DNA of 51,694 nt from JAGVJT01 sp964471225 (GTDB lineage Bacteria > Pseudomonadota > Gammaproteobacteria > Legionellales > Legionellaceae), in assembly GCA_964471225.1 (NCBI GenBank), contig CAYYEZ010000006.1, positions 1-51,694 of the forward strand. The letters are read 5' to 3'. A model generated the notes under the pieces. That model saw nothing but the letters and a program-made list of their open reading frames with translations. It made no database searches and had not been told where the DNA came from. Shown here one piece after another: positions 1 to 7,902 of this stretch (position 1 is its first letter; every line of letters begins with the position of its first letter). The translations under genes and the position numbers were made by a program.

Positions 1-2
1 GA

Positions 3-176
3 GAGCAAACCACTGCGATTTGTAAATCAACTATCAATATCACGAGCGTACTTCAAGATCGTTATTTACTTGATATTTATTATAAGAAAAATGACGTCAC
101 CGGGGCCTTTATCGAGGCATCGTCAGAGCTACGCATCCGTAAATTCAATTTGCAAGGCTTCCAGTCCGCGACATAG
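3..176 (+). other. partial open frame running in from the left edge and ending inside the hisS remnant
   Basis: This frame is open from base 3 to a TAG at 174-176. Up to about base 140 it reads like ordinary protein, including the stretch DVTGAFIEASSELRI. After that it reads the antisense strand of hisS. The likely picture is that the 3' part of some other plus-strand gene was cut at about 140 and now ends by chance in hisS. I do not recognise the protein. It could also be a wrong join at a contig end. Confidence 0.3.
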
Positions 177-893
177 CTGTTCGAAGTAATCACGACTTTG
201 TTGACTTAAGACATCTAACAAACGGGGCGCTTTTTCGATAATTGGCTTTAAGGCTTCATTTTTACTATCTAAAATACGCATAGGATTTTTTTCAAGACGT
301 CGAATACTATCCTCATCCAGATCGGCTTGATGCTGCTTAAAATAAGCAATCAAGTATTCGCGGTAAACTTGACGCTCTTGAATGGTCCCAAGAGTGTTTA
401 CTTCAAGCGCAACATGCTTTTCAATACCCAAATTACGCCACAATCGTCGCGACAAAGCAATTAACTCAAGCTCTACCCCCACACCTTCAATACCAAAGGT
501 TTCCACACCAAATTGATGAAATTGACGATAACGACCTTTTTGAGGCTTCTCATGACGAAACATAGGTCCAATATACCAAAGCTTTTGCTGCTGATTGTGC
601 AATAAACCGTGCTCGATACAAGCCCTGACACATCCTGCAGTTCCCTCCGGTCTTAAAGACAAGCTGTCTCCATTTCTATCGGTGAACGTGTACATTTCTT
701 TTTCGACAATATCGGTCACTTCACCAATAGACCGCTTGAACAATGATGTTTGTTCGAGAATGGGCATCCTAATTTCACGATAACCATAACTCAAGGCGCA
801 GGTCTTAAAGGTATGCTCTAAAAATCGCCATAAATAACTTTGTTCGGGTCGCACATCATTCATGCCCCGAATTGCTTGCAATATATCACTCAC
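129..893 (-). pseudogene. hisS: histidyl-tRNA synthetase, C-terminally truncated
   Basis: HisRS charges tRNA-His with histidine. The N-terminal class II catalytic core is clear: motif 1 around YGYREIRMPILEQTSLF, and motif 2 GPMFRHEKPQKGRYRQFHQFG. The frame stops after 254 residues, against about 420 in the family. The sequence is normal up to LEALQIEFT, then two foreign residues (DA) and a TAG follow. The expected LVRGLDYY histidine motif, motif 3 and the anticodon-binding domain are missing. The start overlaps the rodZ stop by 8 bases, as expected for the native operon ndk-rlmN-rodZ-hisS. HisRS is essential, so either a second complete copy exists elsewhere or the join near base 140 is a recent rearrangement or an assembly error. 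Confidence 0.85.
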
Positions 894-1461
894 TCAAATT
901 TTCCGAAGGGGTTGTAATTTGATCCACTGAAGGAAGCACAGAAGAGATTGTTGCTAGAGTATCACTCGCTTGCGCGACTATTTCTGGCGGCTTCTCTTTC
1001 ACCTGAAGCTCTGCAACTTGTGGTGTAGGCAGCTCTTCTTCTTTTGTTTTAGACCACCATGCAATCACTGCAAATAATACCAAGAGCGTAATGCCAGCAG
1101 TCACCCAACGTACGGTATTTTCAGCCTTATAAGTCTTATAAGATCGCTTTTTACTTTGCCAAAGTGCGCGTTCGGTACGACGTTCAGCACCGTGGTGACG
1201 GTTAAAGCCATCAATTAATGGCTCTGGCGAAATCTCAAGTAATTTAGCATAAGCACGCAAATAACCCTTGATAAACACAGGTTCCGGCATTTTATCGTAT
1301 TCGTCTGCTTCCAAAAGCTCAATTAAATGAATACGTAAATGTAATTTGCCCGCAACATATTCGGTCGTGTATCCTTTCTGGCCACGAATCAATGCAAGCT
1401 CTGCACCAGGCTTGTTATTGAGGTAAATTTCTTCCGAATCGATACTTACGGTTGTACTCAT
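886..1461 (-). CDS. rodZ: RodZ-like helix-turn-helix membrane protein, short form
   Basis: RodZ links MreB to the inner membrane and helps set rod shape. The product has a cytoplasmic HTH_25-type helix-turn-helix domain (about residues 15-90, with GAELALIRGQKGYTTEYVA and the typical VFIKGYLRAYAKLL). A basic stretch follows, then one transmembrane segment (TAGITLLVLFAVIAWW) and a short Pro/Glu-rich periplasmic tail. At 191 residues it is much shorter than E. coli RodZ (337) and has no periplasmic DUF4115-like domain. I chose the ATG at 1461 because GGAGTAACT precedes it; an in-frame start 27 bases upstream has no such site. It lies between rlmN and hisS, its usual neighbours. Confidence 0.85.
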   Translation of the reverse strand: MSTTVSIDSEEIYLNNKPGAELALIRGQKGYTTEYVAGKLHLRIHLIELLEADEYDKMPEPVFIKGYLRAYAKLLEISPEPLIDGFNRHHGAERRTERALWQSKKRSYKTYKAENTVRWVTAGITLLVLFAVIAWWSKTKEEELPTPQVAELQVKEKPPEIVAQASDTLATISSVLPSVDQITTPSENLSE

Positions 1462-1484
1462 AGTTACTCCATTTGTTTTAACAC

Positions 1485-2609
1485 TCAAGATGAAACAGCT
1501 GATGTTCGCTCAAATACGATTTTTTGCCATTGCTGTGAACGTCTTGTTCTATCTTTGACGCTTCCCGCAAGTTGCCCACAAGCAGCATCAATATCATCCC
1601 CTCTGGTTTTACGTGTAATTGTATTCATTCCCTTAGACATCAAGCGCAATCTAAAAGCGTCTATCGCCTCTTGAGAGGAGCGCTCATATTCTGTCATAGG
1701 AAAGGGGTTGAATGGAATCAAATTTACTTTCGCCGGAATACCACGCAAGCAACGAATCAACGCATCAGCATGAGCCAAACTATCGTTGACCCCTTTCAAC
1801 ATCACGTACTCAAAAGTAATATAACGTCTAGGCTCGTCTTTAAAATAGCGTTTGCAAAGACTCATGAGCTCTTTCAAAGGATACTTTTTGTTTATTGGAA
1901 CCAAAATATCACGCAACTCATCCGTAGGTGCATGCAAAGATACCGCTAAAGAAACAGGGCTAACCTCTCGCAACCGTTCAAGCTCTGGCACAATACCGGA
2001 GGTACTTAAAGTCACTCGACGCTTAGAGAGGCCGTAACCAAAATCATGCATCATGATGTCCATTGCAGCCACAACATTGTCAAAATTTAACAAAGGCTCG
2101 CCCATGCCCATCATCACAACATTGGTTACTTTTCTATCGTGAGAACCTTCTTTCGCCGATAATGTACGCACAGCAAACCAAAGCTGTCCGATAATTTCTG
2201 CGGTTGTCAAGTTACGATTGAATCCTTGCTTCCCTGTAGAGCAAAAACTACAGTTTAAAGCGCACCCAACTTGGGACGAAATACACAGAGTCCCACGTGT
2301 TTTTTCAGGAATGAAGACTGTTTCAATGCAATTACCACAGCTGAGTTTCAGTAACCACTTATGCGTGCCATCTCTCGACTCCTGACAACGCACAAGCTCT
2401 GGCAAACGAATCTCAGCAAAGGTCATCAACTTTTCACGAAAAGCCTTACTAATATTGGTCATCTGACCAAAATCATGCAATCCAACTTGATGAATCCATT
2501 GCATCAATTGCTGGGCACGATAAGGCTTTTCGCCTTGCTCAACACAAAAATCAGAGAGACGCTGATAATTTAAGTCAAGCAGGTTAACTTTAGAATTAGT
2601 TTCGCTCAC
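1485..2609 (-). CDS. rlmN: dual-specificity 23S rRNA/tRNA adenine-C2 methyltransferase
   Basis: This radical-SAM enzyme methylates C2 of A2503 in 23S rRNA and A37 in some tRNAs. The 4Fe-4S motif CALNCSFC is present, as are the two catalytic cysteines, in RGTLCISSQVG (the methyl-carrying loop has the second) and DIDAACGQLAG near the C-terminus. Starting at the GTG at 2609 (VSETNSKVNLLDLN) gives 374 residues, close to the family norm (384 in E. coli), and overlaps the ndk stop by 14 bases. The frame stays open about 180 bases further upstream inside ndk, but that part is antisense-like and not homologous. The gene sits between ndk and rodZ, which is classic gammaproteobacterial order. Confidence 0.93.
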   Translation of the reverse strand: MSETNSKVNLLDLNYQRLSDFCVEQGEKPYRAQQLMQWIHQVGLHDFGQMTNISKAFREKLMTFAEIRLPELVRCQESRDGTHKWLLKLSCGNCIETVFIPEKTRGTLCISSQVGCALNCSFCSTGKQGFNRNLTTAEIIGQLWFAVRTLSAKEGSHDRKVTNVVMMGMGEPLLNFDNVVAAMDIMMHDFGYGLSKRRVTLSTSGIVPELERLREVSPVSLAVSLHAPTDELRDILVPINKKYPLKELMSLCKRYFKDEPRRYITFEYVMLKGVNDSLAHADALIRCLRGIPAKVNLIPFNPFPMTEYERSSQEAIDAFRLRLMSKGMNTITRKTRGDDIDAACGQLAGSVKDRTRRSQQWQKIVFERTSAVSS

Positions 2610-3024
2610 ACAAATCACTCGGTTCGAAGAAATAAGCAATTTCTGCTGCAGCTGTTTCAAGACTATCAGAACCATGTACAGCATTAGCATCAATACTATC
2701 CGCAAAATCAGCACGAATTGTACCAGGAGCCGCTTCTTTAGGGTTAGTGGCACCCATAATTTCACGATGACGTAATACAGCGTTTTCACCTTGTAATACT
2801 TGAATCATTACAGGGCCAGAAATCATGAAAGAAACAAGCGCATTGAAAAAAGGACGGTCTTTATGTACAGCATAAAATCCCTCTGCTTGCTCTCTTGTAA
2901 GCTGTACCATTTTCGCTGCAACGATATTCAATTTTGCCGCTTCAAATCGTGTATAAATTTGTCCGATGACCGATTTAGCAACAGCATCAGGTTTAATGAT
3001 AGATAACGTCAATTCAACAGCCAT
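2596..3024 (-). CDS. ndk: nucleoside diphosphate kinase
   Basis: Ndk moves the gamma phosphate from NTPs to NDPs through a phosphohistidine. The product has 142 residues, the usual length. It starts MAVELTLSIIKPDAVAK and carries the active-site histidine in NAVHGSDS. The start at 3024 has GGAG seven bases upstream (GGAGTGAACACATG); an upstream in-frame start adds 15 residues foreign to the family. It is the first gene of the ndk-rlmN-rodZ-hisS block, and the rlmN start lies inside its last codons, so the two are probably translationally coupled. Confidence 0.95.
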   Translation of the reverse strand: MAVELTLSIIKPDAVAKSVIGQIYTRFEAAKLNIVAAKMVQLTREQAEGFYAVHKDRPFFNALVSFMISGPVMIQVLQGENAVLRHREIMGATNPKEAAPGTIRADFADSIDANAVHGSDSLETAAAEIAYFFEPSDLCERN

Positions 3025-3098
3025 GTGTTCACTCCAAAGATTAAAGGGCTGAATTATACCAGAATTCAATAAAATGCACTAGAAGGCATGACATACTA

Positions 3099-4355
3099 TC
3101 AAACAGTGATTGGCGCGCAGAGTTGCATCCCCTCCTTGGGCTGCCATCCAGCAATCGCTTGTACTGTTTTTTTGTCCATCGGCTTTCTAAAAAAACTCAC
3201 TTGTCGACGCGCTCCATCAAAATAATGCTCGATTTTTTCTAGTTCGTTTTCTGACATATCTTTCACAAAACGGACCCATTCACGCATCACGAATGTTCCA
3301 AGCCAAGTGTCAACCTCAGGTGCAAACTGCTTCACAAGTGTCGGTTTTTGATGTGTGCCAATTAAAATCTTATTCACGTAGGTCAAACAATCATTATCAC
3401 CTGTTTGAAAGCGATATATTGAAAACCATGCATTCATAGGATGCGTTTCCTGTAAAACCCTATCCAACGTTAACATTTCAAATAATTTTCGACCAGACAC
3501 TGTACGTGTTTCCGCTTGAAAAACCCAACGCGGATTGTCTTTTCTGTTGCCAAACTCAATGGGTGGATAGCCTATTTTCCCATTAATCGTGAAACGAATT
3601 AACACATGATGCCCCATGGACCCATCCAATTTTCTGTCAACAAGATGTGACGGTGTCGAGCAAATTTGATACGTATGAGGCGTATTGAGAAAATGTTTAA
3701 AAGCGTCTTCTTGGTTAGCTGCTGCTTGAAAATAAGTTTCAATGATATAACGCTTGGTTTCATTTTGAAAAAAATCGTAACATTTTCCAGGCTCTTTAAA
3801 ATGTTTAGTTTCTAGTTCGTGAGTAATTGTTTGGATGCTGTTGAGTGTAAATCGAAGCTTAGACTCTAAGACACCACGAAACATCTTGTCTGGCGTACGT
3901 TGACCGATTAAAAGACCAAAACATAATCCGACAATAAAACCTGACTTCATTCCATTAAGAAAATTCCAATCTGACAAAAACCCAGCAACAAGACCTATAC
4001 TTGCCCCTAACGCACCTCCGAGCAACCCCGTCACTGTACTAGATACATATAGCACTATCGTTTTAATGTGCATGGATAAAGAATTCATGCCTGCTTGTTG
4101 ACGCAGTTTTGTTAACGCATCATGCAGTATGGATAAAGATTCGTCTGAAGGCTGTTGATAAAAAGCTTTTATTTTCAAAGAAAAGTAAGCAATGCACTCA
4201 TATAAATTGACCATCGATTGATCTTTGGGTTCTTTTTTGAGCGCTGCCAATAACAATACGATGTAATATGTTAATTCAGAGGCAGGAATTCCTTTTAGCG
4301 TCGTTATAATTTCTTGCTCTAAATGCAAATAACGTGAACTATTCATTGCCTTCAT
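3099..4355 (-). CDS. membrane-hairpin protein with a papain-like (permuted NlpC/P60 or LRAT-like) C-terminal domain
   Basis: Unrecognised 418-residue protein. The N-terminal 100 residues are helical. Residues about 100-150 form a Gly-rich hydrophobic hairpin (VTGLLGGALGASIGLVAG, then GFIVGLCFGLLIGQ). The C-terminal half has a His-first, Cys-later arrangement: GSMGHHVLIRF around residue 245 and TGDNDCLTYVNKILIG around residue 330. This recalls the His...NC(E/x)xFV order of circularly permuted papain-like folds. That assignment is inference from motif order only. There is no signal peptide, so a membrane-inserting cytosolic or translocated protein is possible. A second ATG three codons in has AAGG just upstream, so the start is uncertain by three residues. 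Confidence 0.6.
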   Translation of the reverse strand: MKAMNSSRYLHLEQEIITTLKGIPASELTYYIVLLLAALKKEPKDQSMVNLYECIAYFSLKIKAFYQQPSDESLSILHDALTKLRQQAGMNSLSMHIKTIVLYVSSTVTGLLGGALGASIGLVAGFLSDWNFLNGMKSGFIVGLCFGLLIGQRTPDKMFRGVLESKLRFTLNSIQTITHELETKHFKEPGKCYDFFQNETKRYIIETYFQAAANQEDAFKHFLNTPHTYQICSTPSHLVDRKLDGSMGHHVLIRFTINGKIGYPPIEFGNRKDNPRWVFQAETRTVSGRKLFEMLTLDRVLQETHPMNAWFSIYRFQTGDNDCLTYVNKILIGTHQKPTLVKQFAPEVDTWLGTFVMREWVRFVKDMSENELEKIEHYFDGARRQVSFFRKPMDKKTVQAIAGWQPKEGMQLCAPITV

Positions 4356-4456
4356 TGTTTAATAAAACCATAATGTAAAATATTAGGTCATTTTATCGTA
4401 TAAGTAGGATTGATTTAAAGTAGCATTTTGAAGTTTTATGGGTATATACTGAACGA

Positions 4457-6169
4457 ATGAGCATGTCATCAAAAAGACAAGCAATCCCCCCTCAAGGACA
4501 CTTTTCAGGTGGCCTCGAACTTGATTTTTTTCCACGGGACTCGTTACACGAATGTGAAAATGCAGACGATCCGCTCAGTATTGCAAAACATGCCTTTTCA
4601 ATTTTAATGATGGGTTGGCCTCAAAAAAAAACTTGGGGAAACTTAGTTTTTCCAAGAACGATACGTGCAGTACTACTAAAGCGTGACCACGAGCTGATGC
4701 GACATGCTCGTCTAGCCTTCCAAGAAGGATTCATTCATCTTCAACAACAACTTTGCAATCGAGATTTTTCTTTAGAGCAACAACAACAAATTGAATTTTA
4801 TCTGAGTAATTGCCTGTGTATTCTTCCTTTTGCCGACCTAAATCCTTATGAATCTATTTCAATACCACAATATATCAACAACACTTGGATCATGGTGGAG
4901 TATAAAGTCGCACCGATTGAATTAACGGCAACACAAGGAATTGAGCAGGCTCTACTCGAAGATAACGATCGCGTTTTTGCTTATGGATTAAGTCCTCTTC
5001 AGAATTTTCTTGCCACACCCCACCTCATTTTTATGGGAACAACATATCCCGCAGGTCAAGGCCTGAGGTCACAACTTCGTGCAGATATGAATGGATTTCA
5101 AACTGCCGGAGAGCTACTTTATAAAAACAGTCGTCACCGCATTTCAGAATGGATCAGTCAACAAGAAAAAAAACCGCACGTATGTGGTCTAAGCCTAGGA
5201 GGGACACTATCGCTTTTAGTCGCGATTGACCAAGGTGACCAAATCTCTCGTGTTGATGCATTAAATCCTGCCGGCTTACACCCTCATCTATTGCGCTCGA
5301 CACACGATAAATGGAGTACACTCAACCCCAAGCCTCAAGTCTATATTCAAAAGCAAGGTAACGATCCCGTTTCTCGCTATGGTTATTGGAAAGAAGATTG
5401 GCAAATTCTACATGTTAATCCACCTGCATCTAAAAAAGGTCCTAACGCACTTGCAGATCATGCGTTAAATTATGCCGGATTCGCTGAAACGACTTTTACA
5501 AAAATTGATGCACGCCAAGATAATCATCAACGACGTTGGCGAAATCGACTGATTTACACTTTTGCTCGCGGTCTTTTGTACTACAGTATCATTCTGCCCT
5601 ATTATTATTTTATTCAGCCACTTTTTAGACTGACGTTCAAACCGCCCCATACAGGTTTGTTTTTGTTTATCGCCACATGGTGTCTTTTTTTTGCGCCATG
5701 GAGCATTGCACTACCTGTTGTTGGTCTTTCTAGTGTTTTTTTGTTTTATCATGCAATACAGCTTGCTCAGCGACTTATCACCGTTCGCACACCGCATGCT
5801 GCAGCCTGTCATCAACCCAAACTGAAACGAAATGGCACGCTTGATCTATATCAAAATAGAACAACTGAGATGTTTTCTAAACAAGAACTGGACGATTATA
5901 TGACGCTTTTAAAAGAGTGCGGAGAAAATCACGCACTCTTTTCAAAGCAATCGAATTTTCAACGACGCGTCCATAAAGAAGTCAAAGATGCGGTCCGAGA
6001 GGAAACGGAAACAATTTGCGTGCTAGAAGCATCTAAAGCAAAAATTTATGATATCAAATACGCCATAAATTTAATGAAGCACTGGGGGTTACATCGGCCA
6101 CGCACCGCATTAATTGACGCAGTTTCAAAACAACATCAGCATTATTTAGATGGATTAGATAAAATATAA
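4457..6169 (+). CDS. alpha/beta hydrolase (lipase-like) with C-terminal membrane segments
   Basis: A 570-residue protein with a serine-hydrolase core. The nucleophile elbow GLSLGG has Ser246. A plausible Asp is in QGNDPVSRYGYW (about residue 300) and a His in LADHALNYAG (about 335), in the right order for a catalytic triad. Two hydrophobic segments follow (LLYYSIILPYYYFIQPLF, then a long one ending in LPVVGLSSVFLFYHAI), so the protein is probably membrane-anchored with a charged C-terminal tail. There is no signal peptide. The closest impression is of the lipase-like Dot/Icm substrates of Legionella, but that is not proven. It converges with and overlaps the ribE 3' end by 28 bases. Confidence 0.7.
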   Translation: MSMSSKRQAIPPQGHFSGGLELDFFPRDSLHECENADDPLSIAKHAFSILMMGWPQKKTWGNLVFPRTIRAVLLKRDHELMRHARLAFQEGFIHLQQQLCNRDFSLEQQQQIEFYLSNCLCILPFADLNPYESISIPQYINNTWIMVEYKVAPIELTATQGIEQALLEDNDRVFAYGLSPLQNFLATPHLIFMGTTYPAGQGLRSQLRADMNGFQTAGELLYKNSRHRISEWISQQEKKPHVCGLSLGGTLSLLVAIDQGDQISRVDALNPAGLHPHLLRSTHDKWSTLNPKPQVYIQKQGNDPVSRYGYWKEDWQILHVNPPASKKGPNALADHALNYAGFAETTFTKIDARQDNHQRRWRNRLIYTFARGLLYYSIILPYYYFIQPLFRLTFKPPHTGLFLFIATWCLFFAPWSIALPVVGLSSVFLFYHAIQLAQRLITVRTPHAAACHQPKLKRNGTLDLYQNRTTEMFSKQELDDYMTLLKECGENHALFSKQSNFQRRVHKEVKDAVREETETICVLEASKAKIYDIKYAINLMKHWGLHRPRTALIDAVSKQHQHYLDGLDKI

Positions 6170-6780
6170 CCATGTTGCTGCTGTAGGACACGCTCAACTG
6201 TCATCACGATGGCTTGGGTACGATGATCTAATTCAATATTTACACGATCACCTACTTTTTTATTGGAGAAATTAGTCAATCGTAGTGTTTCTGGGATCAG
6301 ATGTAGCTTAAATGTACCTTGACTATCAACTTCGCCCACAGTCAAACTTGAGCCATCTACAGCAACAAAACCTTTCGGCAAAATGAACTTCATCCAGGTA
6401 CTTGGGCATTGTAGGGTGAGTGTCAGGGAATCACCTACTAACTCTTTTGCAATAATTTTTGCAGTACCAATCACATGCCCTGCTAGCTCGTGCCCCCCCA
6501 CTTCATCACCATAGCGCAAACTACGCTCGACACTCACCCAACGCCCAATACTTAGTGTGTCTAGTGTTGTACAATCTAGGGTTGCTTGTATCGCGTGAAA
6601 AGTTACATCTTCACCGTTGAGTGCAACCACAGTTTGACAGACCCCATCTATAGCAACACTCGCGCCTAGCGCCAAAGAAAGAGATAACTGTGCATTAAGA
6701 CGGACTGTGTAAGTTATCAATCCTGGTTTTTTTTCTAAAAAAACAACCTGAAAAAGACCAGCGGTAATTCCAGAGTACAT
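6142..6780 (-). CDS. ribE: riboflavin synthase alpha-type
   Basis: The enzyme dismutates two 6,7-dimethyl-8-ribityllumazines into riboflavin plus the pyrimidinedione. Two lumazine-binding barrels are visible. The N-terminal one starts MYSGITAG (usually MFTGIV) and has GASVAIDGVCQTVVAL and GDEVGGHELAGHVIGT, with the conserved Cys and His. The C-terminal one has KGFVAVDGSSLTV and LIPETLRLTNF. The length of 212 residues is normal. The ATG at 6780 follows GGGAGGTGTG; the longer frame upstream has no support. No FMN riboswitch was recognised in front and no other rib genes are adjacent. Confidence 0.9.
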   Translation of the reverse strand: MYSGITAGLFQVVFLEKKPGLITYTVRLNAQLSLSLALGASVAIDGVCQTVVALNGEDVTFHAIQATLDCTTLDTLSIGRWVSVERSLRYGDEVGGHELAGHVIGTAKIIAKELVGDSLTLTLQCPSTWMKFILPKGFVAVDGSSLTVGEVDSQGTFKLHLIPETLRLTNFSNKKVGDRVNIELDHRTQAIVMTVERVLQQQHGYILSNPSK

Positions 6781-6873
6781 CACACCTCCCATTAAAAAAT
6801 TAAATAGCAAATATCAATTTTTCTTAAGCAAGTCGAGATAACGAGAATAAACTCATCAAGGTAAAGACAAATA

Positions 6874-7902
6874 CTAATCTAAACATGACGTTTCCTGAAT
6901 GAGGTATTGTTTAACGTGCTCAAAAGTTGTTAATTTATAAAAACGCTCCAGTTGGCTCGAGTTCAACACATGACGAAAATAATATCGTACAAATTTTCTG
7001 CTTTGTATCACTGCCTGATATTCTGATTCAAGCTCAGATAAATACTGTACATGCTCAATAAAATAAGCCAAAGATAAAGCTACATTGACTTGCACTGGCG
7101 TCTGCGTTAATAGCTCTTGATAGAGCCAAGGACGACCACATCCTGCACGAGAAATCATATAAGCATCAGCAGCACTTTCATGCATGGCGTGATTCAGTAT
7201 CGCTACATCTGTCACATCACCATTACCAATCACCGGCAAGCGTACATGTTGTTTAATGAGCTTAATTTGCTCAAAATCGCATGGTTTATCGTAGTCGTCT
7301 GTCCAGCGTCGACCATGAATAATCAACGCATCTACTCCAGCATCCTGAAGCATGTTAGCCAACATGATATCTTTGGGTGATCCATAAATACGCAATTTTA
7401 CTGTTAGTGGAATACTGATTTTCTGACGCACGTCGCTCACTATTTTTAATAGGCGTTCAGGATCATCCATGAGTGCACTGCCTGCGCCTTTTTTACGAAT
7501 TTTTATTTTTGGGCAACCACAGTTAATATCGATTAAATCAGCACCCATCTCTTGTAATTTAAACGCCGCATCGGCCATCATCATCGGATCTCGGCCAGCA
7601 AGCTGATAACACAGGTATTTTTCTTCTGGTGCTCGATAAAGATAACGGGAATTCGCATCATGTCTCGTCAACACTTCTTGTGCTGAAAGCATTTCAGTTA
7701 CCGTATAAGCTGGGGGTAAAAACTGATAAAATAATCGTCGAAAAGGAGCCGCACTGACTCCAGCCAAAGGCCCTTGGATCAAGCGATTTTCAAATTTAAG
7801 CGATCCAATACAAAATGGCGAAGATATCAACAGAACACCGAATAAAAAAGAAAGGCATTCTACCAGAGCTTGACTAGATACCAAAATCTCTAAGCAGAGC
7901 AC
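6874..7902 (-). CDS. tRNA-dihydrouridine synthase
   Basis: This FMN-dependent enzyme reduces uridines in tRNA to dihydrouridine. It is recognised by the barrel start FENRLIQGPLAGVSAAPFR, the catalytic cysteine in DLIDINCGCPKIKIRKKGAG, the substrate-contact HGRRWTDDYDKP, and GNGDVTD followed by ISRAGCGRPWLYQE. The C-terminal helical domain is present. Family similarity begins only near residue 31. A GTG at 7902 follows AGGAAA at a long spacing; a TTG at 7830 is a plausible later start. With the 7902 start the gene overlaps the preceding secreted-protein gene by 13 bases. Assignment to DusA, DusB or DusC is left open. Confidence 0.88.
   Translation of the reverse strand: MLCLEILVSSQALVECLSFLFGVLLISSPFCIGSLKFENRLIQGPLAGVSAAPFRRLFYQFLPPAYTVTEMLSAQEVLTRHDANSRYLYRAPEEKYLCYQLAGRDPMMMADAAFKLQEMGADLIDINCGCPKIKIRKKGAGSALMDDPERLLKIVSDVRQKISIPLTVKLRIYGSPKDIMLANMLQDAGVDALIIHGRRWTDDYDKPCDFEQIKLIKQHVRLPVIGNGDVTDVAILNHAMHESAADAYMISRAGCGRPWLYQELLTQTPVQVNVALSLAYFIEHVQYLSELESEYQAVIQSRKFVRYYFRHVLNSSQLERFYKLTTFEHVKQYLIQETSCLD

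Noticed and set aside
2610..2789. N-terminal extension of the rlmN frame inside ndk
   Set aside because: The extension is not RlmN-like (hydrophobic KKRLLVQFVLILRIVLMLML) and lies in another frame of ndk; homology starts at the GTG at 2609.
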